From positions 124,001-188,000 of the forward strand of contig CAZLIC010000001.1 of NCBI GenBank assembly GCA_964559535.1: 64,000 bases of DNA. Direction: 5' to 3'. Below the pieces are notes generated by a model, which was given only the letters and a program-made list of their open reading frames with translations, did not search any database and was not told the origin of the DNA. This DNA is from CAZLIC01 sp964559535. GTDB taxonomy: Bacteria; Pseudomonadota; Alphaproteobacteria; Rhodobacterales; Rhodobacteraceae. Shown here piece by piece: positions 52,835 to 61,439 of this stretch (positions are counted from its first letter, which is position 1; every line of letters begins with the position of its first letter). The position numbers and the translations under genes were made by a program.

Positions 52835-53436
52835 CGGACCCGGAGCTGCGGCTGATCGAGACGATGCTGTGGGACGGCGCGCGCTATCCGCGGCTGGCGG
52901 GGCATGTGGCGCGCATGGCGGCGGCGGCGGCACGGCTGGGGTTTGCCTTTGGCGGTTTCGGCAAGCTGCCCGCGCCGCAGGCGGCCGCGCGGGTGCGGGT
53001 CACGCTGGGGGCCGAAGGGCTGGCGGTCGAGGTGGGCACCCTGCCCCCGGCGGCGGCGCTGTGGCGGCTGGGGCTGGCGGATGTGCGGCTGCGATCGGAT
53101 GATCCGTGGCTGGCGGTGAAGTCCACCCGACGCGCGGGGTACGAGGCGGCACGGGCCGCGATGCCGCCGGGGCTGGACGAGGTGGTCTTGCTGAACGAAC
53201 GCGGCGAGCTGTGCGACGGCACGATCAGTACCCTGTTCTTTGACCGCGGCGCAGGGCGGCGGACGCCGCCGTTGGCCAGCGGCGTGCTGCCCGGGGTGCT
53301 GCGGGCGGGGCTGGTGGCGGCGGGGGTGGTGCGCGAGGAGGTGCTGCTGCCCGCGGACCTGGGCCATGTGCGGCTGTGGGCGGGCAATGCGCTGCGCGGG
53401 CTGATCCCGGCGGTGTGGGCCGGGAAATTTTCCTGA
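52804..53436 (+). CDS. pabC: aminodeoxychorismate lyase, aminotransferase class IV
   Basis: A 210-residue PLP enzyme that releases pyruvate to give 4-aminobenzoate. The PLP Lys lies in AVKSTRRAGYE near residue 105, and the later LLNERGELCDGTISTLFF block is the class IV signature. It is shorter at the N-terminus than E. coli PabC, as is common for this alphaproteobacterial type. GTG 52804 has GGAGGAGG upstream within pabB. Together the two genes supply p-aminobenzoate. Confidence 0.85.
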   Translation: MEGALRQGVLADPELRLIETMLWDGARYPRLAGHVARMAAAAARLGFAFGGFGKLPAPQAAARVRVTLGAEGLAVEVGTLPPAAALWRLGLADVRLRSDDPWLAVKSTRRAGYEAARAAMPPGLDEVVLLNERGELCDGTISTLFFDRGAGRRTPPLASGVLPGVLRAGLVAAGVVREEVLLPADLGHVRLWAGNALRGLIPAVWAGKFS

Positions 53437-53473
53437 AGAAGGAAAATTGCAAATTCCTTGCTTCAAGGAATTT
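53426..53473. terminator. two AT-rich hairpins between convergent genes
   Basis: AATTTTCC/GGAAAATT (53426-53448), overlapping the pabC stop, and AAATTCCTTG-CTT-CAAGGAATTT (53451-53473). Both are perfect stems and strikingly AT-rich for this genome. Confidence 0.6.
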
Positions 53474-53490
53474 GTTTGCGCGCCCGCAGG

Positions 53491-54138
53491 TCAGGAGGCA
53501 CTGTTCAGACGCTGCCGCAAGATGGCCAGATCGTCGCGCATCACCGCATGGCCTGCGCCGGGGTAGACGCGGGTTTCCACCTGAACACCCATCTGCGTCA
53601 GAACGTCGGCCGATTGCTGCACGCGGCGCAGGGGAATGTGCGGGTCGCGTTCATGGACCGACAGCCAGACGCGGGCGCCGTCACGCCGCCCTTCGTAGCC
53701 GAACTGCTTGGGCAGGTGGCCGTAAAGCGCCGGGTCCGGTTCGCCCTCGGCATCGGCGGTGCCCAGTAGCCCCCCCGAGAAGGCCAGCACCCCCGCCAGT
53801 CCCTCGCCCTGCCGGGCGAAGGCCTCCAGCGCAAGGCAGGCGCCCTGGCTGAAGCCCACCAGCCAGATGCCGGCCCGCGGGATGCCCTGCGATTCCAGCG
53901 CCCTGACCGCCTCGTCCGCCGCAGTCAGGCCGCGGGCGAGGAAGGGCGCCGTCTGCGCTGCGGGCGCCAGAAAGCTGGTGGGCCACCAGCTGTTGCCCGA
54001 CGCCTCGGGCGCGATGCCTGCCACATCGGGCAGGGCCGCGGCGTCGAGGACCGACAGGATGTCGGCCCCCGAACCGCCCCGCCCGTGCAACGCCACCACG
54101 CCGTGGGAGGCGCCACTGGAAGGTCCGCGGCGGATCAT
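53491..54138 (-). CDS. alpha/beta hydrolase (phospholipase/carboxylesterase family)
   Basis: A 215-residue protein of the YpfH/carboxylesterase 2 type. The oxyanion region is LHGRGGSG, the nucleophile elbow GFSQGA near residue 98, the Asp in HERDPHIP and the His in GAGHAV. No signal peptide. It is coupled to the upstream VOC dioxygenase by an ATGA overlap. That pairing recurs with ring-cleavage-like VOC proteins and suggests successive steps on an aromatic or ester substrate; the actual substrate is unknown. Confidence 0.85.
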   Translation of the reverse strand: MIRRGPSSGASHGVVALHGRGGSGADILSVLDAAALPDVAGIAPEASGNSWWPTSFLAPAAQTAPFLARGLTAADEAVRALESQGIPRAGIWLVGFSQGACLALEAFARQGEGLAGVLAFSGGLLGTADAEGEPDPALYGHLPKQFGYEGRRDGARVWLSVHERDPHIPLRRVQQSADVLTQMGVQVETRVYPGAGHAVMRDDLAILRQRLNSAS

Positions 54139-55046
54139 GCGGGCACCTTCAGGGGCGGCAGCATCTGCTCGATGCGGGCGCGGTGGGCTTCGTACTTGGG
54201 CGGCAGCTTCAGCGCGCGGCCCAGCGTTTCCACCGGTTCGTCCACCGCGAAACCGGGCGGGTCGGTGGCGATTTCGAACAGCACGCCGCCCGGTTCGCGC
54301 ACGTAGATCGCTTTGAAGTACTGCCGATCGATCACCGGGGTGGTGGGGCGGCCGAATTGCGCCATCCGCTCGCGCCAGTGATCCTGTTCGTCCTGCGTAC
54401 GGGCGCGGAAGGCGACGTGGTGGATGGTGCCCGCGCCCGGAATGCCCGCGGGGGCGTTGTCCTGCCGCCAGATGTCGATGATGCGCGCCTCGGCCTCGCC
54501 CGGCGCGGTGAAACGCTGGCGTTGCCAGCCGGGGCCGGATTCCTGCCCGGTGAAGGCATAGCCGAAGACGTCGGTCAGGATCCGGGCGGTGGGTTCGGGG
54601 TTCTTCTCCCACAGGGTGACCGAGTGGAAGGCGTGGCTGTCGGTGGCTGTGTCGGATTCGATCAGTTCCACCGGCGCCCCGTCGCCGTCATGCAGCGTGG
54701 CGACACGGGCGCCGAAGCGGACGTCCTCGCCCGCCTTCAGCAGATCGCGCGAGGCCAGATCGGTTGTCAGGGCGTCGAAATCGGCCTTGGGCACGGCATA
54801 GGCAAAGGCGCGCGCCATGCCCGGCCCCGCCCGCCCCGGCCCCGCGTCGGCGAAGGGGAAGAAGGTGAGGATGGTGCCGGGGCGCCCCGTGCGGTCGCCG
54901 TAGTACAGGTGATAGGTGTCGGGGGCGTCGAAGTTCACCGTCTTCTTCACCAGCCGTTGCCGCAGGACGCCGGTGTAGAAATCGACATTGGCCTGTGCCG
55001 GGCCAGAGATCGCCGTGATGTGGTGGATGCCGGGAATGCTGGTCAT
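54135..55046 (-). CDS. VOC-family ring-cleaving dioxygenase-like protein
   Basis: A 303-residue protein with two glyoxalase/VOC modules. The metal His are visible in IHHITAISG and IHHVAFRA, and the Glu in VLFEIATDPPGF. It resembles the LinE/MhqO-type proteins often annotated as ring-cleaving dioxygenases. In Bacillus, MhqO and an MhqD-type hydrolase act together against quinones. The same dioxygenase-hydrolase order here suggests a quinone-detoxification role. The start is at 55046. Confidence 0.85.
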   Translation of the reverse strand: MTSIPGIHHITAISGPAQANVDFYTGVLRQRLVKKTVNFDAPDTYHLYYGDRTGRPGTILTFFPFADAGPGRAGPGMARAFAYAVPKADFDALTTDLASRDLLKAGEDVRFGARVATLHDGDGAPVELIESDTATDSHAFHSVTLWEKNPEPTARILTDVFGYAFTGQESGPGWQRQRFTAPGEAEARIIDIWRQDNAPAGIPGAGTIHHVAFRARTQDEQDHWRERMAQFGRPTTPVIDRQYFKAIYVREPGGVLFEIATDPPGFAVDEPVETLGRALKLPPKYEAHRARIEQMLPPLKVPA

Positions 55047-55165
55047 CGTCGTGGTTCCCTCGGGCGGGACTGCCCGGTTGAGGGGGAAGATGGGGCGCGG
55101 GGGGCGAACTGTCACCTGCGGCGTTGGCGCGGTTTCTGTGCGGTGGCGCACAGTTGCGACCGGAG

Positions 55166-55220
55166 GACCGGGGGTTTCACACCCCCGGTCCCCCGTGGGG
55201 TATTCTTGCAAAGATGAGGA
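55166..55220. repeat. dispersed hairpin repeat
   Basis: GACCGGGGGT-TTCAC-ACCCCCGGTC, a perfect 10-bp stem, followed by CCCCGTGGGGTATTCTTGCA and AAGATGAGG. This composite resembles repeats I recall from many rhodobacterial intergenic regions. It precedes aspS. Confidence 0.5.
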
Positions 55221-55289
55221 CAGGCGGGGCGGGGTTGACTTCGCGGGGCGCGCGCGGTGTATCGCCGGGGTTTCCCGGAGGGTCCGACC

Positions 55290-57236
55290 ATGCACCGCTA
55301 CCGCAGCCATACCTGCAACGATCTGCGCGCCGCCGATGTGGGGGCCGAGGTGCGGCTTTCGGGCTGGGTGCACCGGGTGCGCGATCATGGCGGGGTGCTG
55401 TTCATGGACCTGCGCGACCATTACGGCATGACGCAGGTGCTGGCCGATGCCGACAGCCCCTGTTTCGCCGCGCTGGACAAGGTGCGCAGCGAATGGGTGG
55501 TGCGGATTGACGGGCGGGTGAAGGCGCGGGATGCCTCGCTGGTGAACGGCAAGATCGCCACCGGCGAGATCGAGGTCTATGCGCTGGGTGTCGAGGTGCT
55601 GGGGCCTGCGGCCGACCTGCCCTTGCCGGTGTTCGGCGAGACGGAATACCCCGAGGAGACGCGGCTGACCTACCGCTTTCTGGACCTGCGGCGGGAAAAG
55701 CTGCATGCGAACATGATGTTGCGGTCACGCGTGGTGAAGTCGATGCGTGACCGGATGTGGGCGCAGGGGTTTACCGAGTTCCAGACGCCGATCATCACCG
55801 CCTCGTCGCCCGAGGGGGCGCGCGACTTTCTGGTGCCGTCGCGGCTGCATCCGGGCAAGTTCTATGCGCTGCCGCAGGCGCCGCAGCAGTTCAAGCAGTT
55901 GATCATGGTGGCGGGGTTCGACCGCTATTTCCAGATCGCGCCCTGTTTCCGCGACGAAGACCCGCGGGCGGACCGGTCGCCCACCGATTTCTACCAGCTT
56001 GACCTTGAGATGAGTTTCGTCACGCAGGATGACGTGTTTGCGGCCGTTCAGCCGGTGGTGCAGGGGATATTCGAGGAGTTCGGGGGCGGGCGTCAGGTGT
56101 CGGCCGACTGGCCGCGGATTGCCTACCGGGATTCGCTGCTGTGGTATGGGTCGGACAAGCCCGACCTGCGCAACCCGATCAGGATGCAGGTGGTGAGCGA
56201 GCATTTCCGCGGCGGCGGGTTCGGGCTGTTTGCCAAGATCCTGGAGCAGGAGGGGACGCAGATCCGGGCGATTCCGGCGCCGGGGGGTGGGTCGCGGGCG
56301 TTCTGTGACCGGATGAACGCCTTTGCGCAGGCGCAGGGGTTGCCGGGAATGGGGTATATCTTCTGGCGGAAAAAAGATGAACCGGACACGATTGATCAAA
56401 TCGTGCGGGAACTTATGGGTCGTGAAGACTTCGACAATCTTCGAAAGATGGAAGCCGATGGCGATCGCTTGATAGGCTTAGCATTGATGAACGAGGCGCT
56501 TGAGAAGGGTGACCGCCCGCAGGCGCAGATAATCTTTGAAGCCTACTTCGGCGACACAGTTGCTGCCGGTCCCCTCGCAAAGAACATTGGTCCTGCGCGG
56601 ACCGAGGCGATCCGCCAACAACTCGGCCTTAAAGTCGGCGACGCCGCATTTTTCCTCGCGGGCAAGCCCGAGACGTTCGAGGCGGTTGCCGGAAAGGCGC
56701 GCAACGAGATCGGGCGGGAGTTGGGGCTGAGTGAGACGGACACGTTCCGCTTTGCCTGGATCGTCGATTTCCCGATGTTCGAGAAGACCGACGAGGGCAA
56801 GATCGACTTTTCCCACAACCCGTTCTCGATGCCGCAGGGGGGGATGGCGGCGCTGGCGGGTGATCCGCTGGACGTCTATGCCTATCAGTATGACCTCGCC
56901 TGCAACGGGTACGAGTTGATCAGTGGCGGCATCCGCAACCACACGCCCGAGATCATGTTCCGCGCCTTTGAAATTGCGGGCTATGGGCGGGAAGAGGTGG
57001 AGAAGCGGTTTGGCGGGATGGTCAAGGCCTTCACCTATGGCGCGCCGCCGCATGGCGGCTGTGCGGCGGGCATCGACCGCATCGTGATGCTGCTGGCCGA
57101 TACCGCGAACATCCGCGAGGTCATCATGTTCCCGATGAACCAGCGCGCCGAAGACCTGCTGATGGGGGCGCCCAGCGAGCCCACGAACGAGCAGTTGCGC
57201 GAGTTGCGGCTGCGGGTGGTGCCGAAAGAGAACTAG
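55290..57236 (+). CDS. aspS: aspartyl-tRNA synthetase with an internal insertion
   Basis: A 648-residue class II synthetase; the bacterial family is usually about 590. The anticodon-binding OB fold (VRLSGWVHRVRDHGG), motif 2 (FRDEDPRADRSPTDFYQLDLE), the GAD domain (~residues 290-360) and motif 3 (GIDRIVML) are all intact. The extra length is one block after YIFWR, residues ~361-426, before GPLAKNIGP where normally only ~10 residues lie. DNA there is visibly AT-richer, with a rare TTA codon. The enzyme is probably functional because all motifs flank the insert in frame. The start has GGAGGG upstream. Confidence 0.95.
   Translation: MHRYRSHTCNDLRAADVGAEVRLSGWVHRVRDHGGVLFMDLRDHYGMTQVLADADSPCFAALDKVRSEWVVRIDGRVKARDASLVNGKIATGEIEVYALGVEVLGPAADLPLPVFGETEYPEETRLTYRFLDLRREKLHANMMLRSRVVKSMRDRMWAQGFTEFQTPIITASSPEGARDFLVPSRLHPGKFYALPQAPQQFKQLIMVAGFDRYFQIAPCFRDEDPRADRSPTDFYQLDLEMSFVTQDDVFAAVQPVVQGIFEEFGGGRQVSADWPRIAYRDSLLWYGSDKPDLRNPIRMQVVSEHFRGGGFGLFAKILEQEGTQIRAIPAPGGGSRAFCDRMNAFAQAQGLPGMGYIFWRKKDEPDTIDQIVRELMGREDFDNLRKMEADGDRLIGLALMNEALEKGDRPQAQIIFEAYFGDTVAAGPLAKNIGPARTEAIRQQLGLKVGDAAFFLAGKPETFEAVAGKARNEIGRELGLSETDTFRFAWIVDFPMFEKTDEGKIDFSHNPFSMPQGGMAALAGDPLDVYAYQYDLACNGYELISGGIRNHTPEIMFRAFEIAGYGREEVEKRFGGMVKAFTYGAPPHGGCAAGIDRIVMLLADTANIREVIMFPMNQRAEDLLMGAPSEPTNEQLRELRLRVVPKEN
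56370..56567 (+). other. atypical in-frame insert in aspS
   Basis: Sixty-six codons (residues 361-426) replace about ten. The peptide is acidic and helical (DTIDQIVRELMGRED, ...DRLIGLALMNEALEKGD) with no recognised family. Codon use unlike the rest of aspS (ATT, GAT, CAA, TTA, CTT) continues past the insert to about 56690. Confidence 0.75.
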
Positions 57237-57342
57237 GGCTGCTTGCGGGCGCCCGCGTCGGGGCGGGTTGCCGCCGGTCGCCGTGCAGGCGCCTGCGCGG
57301 CCGGGTTTGCCGATGCCCGCGCCCGCGTTAGGGGGCGCGTGC

Positions 57343-57726
57343 CTACCAGGCGTTCACGCCTATACGTCTTTTGCCGTCAAAGACCTCTGCCGAATTCGGG
57401 GACGAAAGATACCAGGTCTCGCAGAGTTCCTTACCGTCATTCAACTTGGCCCAGGTGCGGCAGAACTTGCCGTCGCGGATGGCCCAGGTGCCCGAGATGC
57501 TGATCGTGTCACCGGCATCCGTCTTGGCGCTGCCCTTGCCCGTGCCGTCCTTCCGAAGGGTCAGCTTGCCCGCGTAACCCTCGCCCTTCCCGCCAAGTTT
57601 CAGCACAATTCCGTTGGCCGTAAGCTGGACAAGCTGGTCGTTGGTCATCTTGGTGCCGGTTTGTGCCAGACCCGGCGCTATACCGATGCAGGTTGCGGCG
57701 ATGGCGGCAAAGACAGTCCGTTTCAT
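57343..57726 (-). CDS. exported protein, DUF995-like
   Basis: A 127-residue protein with a signal peptide ending GLAQ. The mature part (GKLTLRKDGTGKGSA, ISGTWAIRDGKFCRTW, ELCETWY) resembles the DUF995-like small periplasmic proteins of Rhizobiales and Rhodobacterales, with two Cys that could bond. No function is known. GGAGG is six bases before ATG 57726. It is convergent with aspS. Confidence 0.6.
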   Translation of the reverse strand: MKRTVFAAIAATCIGIAPGLAQTGTKMTNDQLVQLTANGIVLKLGGKGEGYAGKLTLRKDGTGKGSAKTDAGDTISISGTWAIRDGKFCRTWAKLNDGKELCETWYLSSPNSAEVFDGKRRIGVNAW

Positions 57727-57844
57727 GAAATCCTCCGGTTCCGAATTCAGATTCATGGTTATCACCACACCCCCCGGTCTTTCAACGACCGGACGGTTGC
57801 CGTGCCTGGCACGGCACAGGAAGGCGCCGCGCATCAGGGCAGGC

Positions 57845-57921
57845 TGGCGATCCCGGGAGGACTCGAACCCCCAACCATCCGCTTAGAAGGCGGATGCTCT
57901 ATCCGGTTGAGCTACGGGACC
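57845..57921 (-). tRNA. tRNA-Arg (anticodon TCT)
   Basis: The reverse strand gives a full cloverleaf. The acceptor is GGTCCCG/CGGGATC with one G-U pair. The D-arm contains AGCTCAACCGGATAGAGC. The anticodon stem ATCCGC/GCGGAT has loop CTTCTAA (anticodon TCT, reading AGA). The T-arm contains GGTTCGAGTCC. Discriminator G is followed by an encoded CCA. Confidence 0.95.
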
Positions 57922-57959
57922 GCTGCGCCGTTCATGCGTCAGCCCGCGCCATCGCGCAA

Positions 57960-58424
57960 TCAGATTTCGCGGGTCAGGAACAGCGACCAGGGGTCGGGGC
58001 CGTAGCCCTCGAACGGCGGGCAATCGACAAAGCCCGCCCGCCGGTAGAACTGCTGCGCCGCGCGGAAGCTTTCCTGCGCCCCCGTTTCCAGCGACAGGCG
58101 GCGCACGCCTTCGGCCCGCGCCGCGGCGACCAGATGGTCGACCATGGTCTGGGCAAGCCCCTGCCCGCGCAGTTCGGCCAGCACATGCATCGACTTGATC
58201 TCGGCATGCGCCGGGTCGGTCAGGCGCCGGAAGGCGCCCATGCCCACCGGCCGCCCGTCCTGCCGCATCACGAAGAAGCGGATGCCGGGGGCGGCCAGCG
58301 CCCCGGCATCCATCATGTGGATCGATTCTGGCGGCGTGTCGAAGTGCATCGCGGCAACGTGGCGCGCGTGCAGATCCGCCAGGTCGGCGCCGAGGGGGGA
58401 TTCCTCGGCGATGGTCAGCGTCAT
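57960..58424 (-). CDS. GNAT-family N-acetyltransferase
   Basis: A 154-residue protein with a complete GNAT fold. IRFFVMRQDGRPVGMGAF gives beta4, the acetyl-CoA loop is SMHVLAELRGQGLAQTMVDHLV, and LSLETGAQESFRAAQQFYRRAGF the ending. The substrate is unknown. The start overlaps the upstream gene's stop... it is the second gene of a pair, coupled by an ATGA overlap at 58421-58424 to which its own ATG belongs only if read with the larger exported-protein gene upstream. Confidence 0.85.
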   Translation of the reverse strand: MTLTIAEESPLGADLADLHARHVAAMHFDTPPESIHMMDAGALAAPGIRFFVMRQDGRPVGMGAFRRLTDPAHAEIKSMHVLAELRGQGLAQTMVDHLVAAARAEGVRRLSLETGAQESFRAAQQFYRRAGFVDCPPFEGYGPDPWSLFLTREI

Positions 58425-59863
58425 TGCATCCCCATCAGGTCCATGCCGTTGACCATGAAGGTGCCCGGCTGGGTGGCATCAAGTTCCCACACCAGCGTGC
58501 CGTCGCCCTGATCCTTGGCCAGTCCGCGGGCCATGCCCATGACCGGCAGGATCTGCGACTTCATGTCGTCGGGCGCGCCGTCCATCAACGCCATGGCGGC
58601 ATCGTACCCCTTGGCGGTGATCTTGCCCGCACCCACCGGCATGGCCGCGGGGCCTGCCGTCATGCTGCCCTCGTAAGTCAGCGTGTAGGTGGCGTTCGAG
58701 ACCTCGCCGGGGGCCAGGGTGATGCCCACGGTGCCCTCGGGCATCAGCGCCGACAACAGCGTCATGTCCAAGCCTTCGGGCGGCTCGGCACCCGTGGGCA
58801 GGTCCAACAGGCCCAGCAGGACCTGCGCCGCCGCGGCCGCGTCGAACTTGTCGACCGCGAAGTCGATCGAGAAGCTTTGCGGCACCAGACCCTCGGCGAA
58901 GGGCGGCAGCACGCCGGGCGGCAGGGTCAGCCCGTCAATGCGGATCGCTTCGCGGAACAGCCCATCGCTGACGGCGCCGCGCAGTTCCACGTCAACCCCC
59001 ACTTCGGCAATGCCAACCGGGCCGATGGGAGTTTCAACATTCACTTCGGTGATCGTGCCGTCAGCCTGCAGATGTTCGAACAGCGGCAGACCGTTCGCAA
59101 CAAGGCCCTTGATCTCGCCCTTGCCCGCCTCGATCAGCGCGGCATCCGGATGGGCCACGAACCAAGACACCAGCGACAGGAAGGCGTCGTTGCGGAAGCC
59201 GGTGGTGGTGCCAGAGGTGGCATACTCGGCGGCAGAAATGCGCACGGGGACTGGCGGCATCCCTTCGCTCATCGGAATGGCCATGGTCTGCTCAAGCCCG
59301 GTCATCGTGTAGGTGATAGTCTGGTCGACCCCGCCGTTCGCCCCTGCGCGGGATTGCAACTCGGTCGTGATCGCAGCGATCGTCTGGTCGGTCCTGATCT
59401 CGCCCAGGGTCGGCTCGGTCTGGATCTGGTTGACGACCAGATTCTCGCCCGTGCAAGACATTGTCGCAAAGGCCTTGATCGCGGTGTCATACGTGCCATT
59501 GCAGGACTGGTTGTCGATGGAAACCGTCATGCTCCCCTGCCCGACCATCTCCAGCGTCATCGAAACCGGCTGGTCATGCGTCATGCCCCAGGTGCCGTCA
59601 CCATTGTCGGTCAACCGCATTTCCACGGGCGTGACGGTCAGCGACGCCTGCGCCTCGGCCGGGATCTTCGCGGCCAGCGGACCCGCGTCCAGCCGCACGC
59701 GATAGGCCTCGCCCTCGGGCGTGACGGTGACCACGCCGGGGGTGGTGCCAAGATAGGTCTGGAACGTGGCCGTCAGGTCGGCCGCGCCGCCCACGGTGGC
59801 TTCGGCCCAGGCTGCTTGCCCGGCAAGTGCCGCGGGAAGAACCGCAAGATACTTCAGCATCAT
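58421..59863 (-). CDS. large exported protein, DUF2125-like
   Basis: A 480-residue protein with a signal peptide ending AWAE. The body consists of beta-rich repeats with conserved phrases (VEMRLTDNGDGTWGMTHDQP, SCNGTYDTAIKAFATMSC) and one Cys pair. It resembles the alphaproteobacterial DUF2125 family, but the match is from memory. Double ATG at 59858-59863 with AGGAGTTG upstream sets the start. The stop overlaps the GNAT start (ATGA). Confidence 0.55.
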   Translation of the reverse strand: MMLKYLAVLPAALAGQAAWAEATVGGAADLTATFQTYLGTTPGVVTVTPEGEAYRVRLDAGPLAAKIPAEAQASLTVTPVEMRLTDNGDGTWGMTHDQPVSMTLEMVGQGSMTVSIDNQSCNGTYDTAIKAFATMSCTGENLVVNQIQTEPTLGEIRTDQTIAAITTELQSRAGANGGVDQTITYTMTGLEQTMAIPMSEGMPPVPVRISAAEYATSGTTTGFRNDAFLSLVSWFVAHPDAALIEAGKGEIKGLVANGLPLFEHLQADGTITEVNVETPIGPVGIAEVGVDVELRGAVSDGLFREAIRIDGLTLPPGVLPPFAEGLVPQSFSIDFAVDKFDAAAAAQVLLGLLDLPTGAEPPEGLDMTLLSALMPEGTVGITLAPGEVSNATYTLTYEGSMTAGPAAMPVGAGKITAKGYDAAMALMDGAPDDMKSQILPVMGMARGLAKDQGDGTLVWELDATQPGTFMVNGMDLMGMQ

Positions 59864-59897
59864 CAACTCCTGTGAAAAATCCGGCACGCCGGCCGGG

Positions 59898-60209
59898 TCA
59901 GTGCGTCCACGCGCCCTTGCGGTCGGTGGCAAAGTTTTCGCCATAGCCGCGCGGGCGGATCACCGGCTTGCGCGGCTTCGGCTCGGTCACGGTGTAGTCG
60001 ATGCCGCGGTCACGGGCATAGACTTCGGCCGCATCGCGGCTGTCGAAGCGCAGGCGCACCTGCGATTCGGTATCGCCCGACGAGGTCCAGCCCATCAGCG
60101 GGTCGATCTCGCGCGCCGAGGCGGGGGCAAACTCCAGCACCCACTGGTGCGTCTTGGCGGCGCCGGACTGCATGGCGGTGCGGGCGGGCTGATAGATGCG
60201 TGCGCGCAT
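59898..60209 (-). CDS. complex I accessory subunit, NDUFS4-like
   Basis: A 103-residue protein matching the ETC complex I subunit family (pfam04800-type): MRARIYQPARTAMQSG, WVLEFAPASAREIDPLMGWT, DTESQVRLRFDS and RGIDYTV. Alphaproteobacterial complex I carries this homologue of mitochondrial NDUFS4 (18 kDa), which stabilises the NADH-oxidising arm. It is encoded away from the nuo operon, as is common. The upstream gap (60210-60458) shows no gene. Confidence 0.86.
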   Translation of the reverse strand: MRARIYQPARTAMQSGAAKTHQWVLEFAPASAREIDPLMGWTSSGDTESQVRLRFDSRDAAEVYARDRGIDYTVTEPKPRKPVIRPRGYGENFATDRKGAWTH

Positions 60210-60458
60210 GGCTCACCTTCGGTTCGTGATGGCGCCATATGACGGAGGCAGGGGGCAGCGTGCAAGGGGCAGAGTGCCGCCCCGGCGCGCCCTGCGTACT
60301 GCCGGCCGGTCAGGGTGGTGGTTGGGGTGTGTAGGGGAGGACCGGCCGACAGCACGTCAGGCTGCGTGTGTGTTCTTGGACTGTGCATCATTGGTTCGCG
60401 CAATTCAACTGTAAGTTGTTGCGGATTTCAGGAAAGTTGCACTGCGTTCGCGGTACGG

Positions 60459-61313
60459 CTAGCCCGTGGCAGGGGACAGGCGGAACACCATGTAGTGGTT
60501 GTAGGTGCGGAAGGCCTGCGCGGTTCGGCTGCGGCCGGTCAGCCGCTGCATCAGCTGCGCCTTCCGCCGCCGCGACAGGGCCAGCCCCAGAACGGTGCCC
60601 GCCATGCGGGCCGCCCAGGGCCGCTTGGCCTTCACCTCATCGCGCAGCCGGGTCACCCCCAGGCCCACGACGTTGAACAGCTCTTGCTCCAGGTCAATCG
60701 AGGGGGCGACGGCGGTGGTGATCTCTTCCTCGTGGGTCACCTGCCAGCCCGACAGCCCGCGCCGGAACGCCGCAAGCTTGTGCCCGCCGCCCGGCTGCGG
60801 GCCGTGTGCGTGGCGGCCCTGATAGGCGTCCGACCGGAAGCAGTCGGCAATCACCACCACGCCGCCCGGCGCCAGCAGGCCGCGGGCGCGCGGCAGGCTT
60901 TCGGGCAAGGGGATGTACTGAAAGCTTTCCGAGAACAGACAGACGTCAAACCCCCCTGCCCCGCGATAGTCCTGGAACAGGCATTCGTGCACCACGGCCT
61001 GCGGCGCGTTCACCCGGCAGCGGCCCGCCAGAAACGCCGAGGGCACCACGATGTCCACCGCATAGCCGCGCGCGATCAGGTGCCGCGCCGTCCAGCCAGC
61101 CCCCCCGCCGATGTCCAGCACACGGGCGGGCGGCGGCGGCAACAGCGCCAGCAGCCGTTCGGTATAGGCCTCCTGCGCCGCGCGCAGGTTGCCCGCGTTC
61201 ACCTCCAGCCCGTCCCAGATGCCGTAGTGCAGGCTTTCGCCGCCGGTCAGCCAGCGGATCATCGCCAGCCCCACATCCAGCCCCACCGCCCGCGTGTCGA
61301 TCTTTCCGCCCAT
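60459..61313 (-). CDS. SAM-dependent methyltransferase
   Basis: A 284-residue class I methyltransferase. Motif I is RVLDIGGGAGWTARHL at about residue 65. FDVCLFSESFQYIP (motif IV-like) and LLAPGGVVVIAD (post motif) follow. The N-terminal GGESLHYGIWDG resembles methyltransferases that act on lipids, quinones or tocopherol-type substrates. The C-terminus has an amphipathic basic stretch. The substrate is unknown. It is divergent from the RTX gene. Confidence 0.8.
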   Translation of the reverse strand: MGGKIDTRAVGLDVGLAMIRWLTGGESLHYGIWDGLEVNAGNLRAAQEAYTERLLALLPPPPARVLDIGGGAGWTARHLIARGYAVDIVVPSAFLAGRCRVNAPQAVVHECLFQDYRGAGGFDVCLFSESFQYIPLPESLPRARGLLAPGGVVVIADCFRSDAYQGRHAHGPQPGGGHKLAAFRRGLSGWQVTHEEEITTAVAPSIDLEQELFNVVGLGVTRLRDEVKAKRPWAARMAGTVLGLALSRRRKAQLMQRLTGRSRTAQAFRTYNHYMVFRLSPATG

Positions 61314-61439
61314 GCGCGCCGATTAACCTGCGCGCGGGGCCTTGCCAATGCTGCTGTCCCAAAGGGCTTGCCCGGTGTGGCCTTGCGGGCGTATCGTTTC
61401 GCCGGAAATTCCAATCCGTACGCCATTGACAGGTACGCC

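Noticed and set aside
57845..57921. tRNA-Arg as an island attachment site
   Set aside because: No integrase lies beside it and no duplicated 3' tRNA fragment was found; the neighbours look like core genes.
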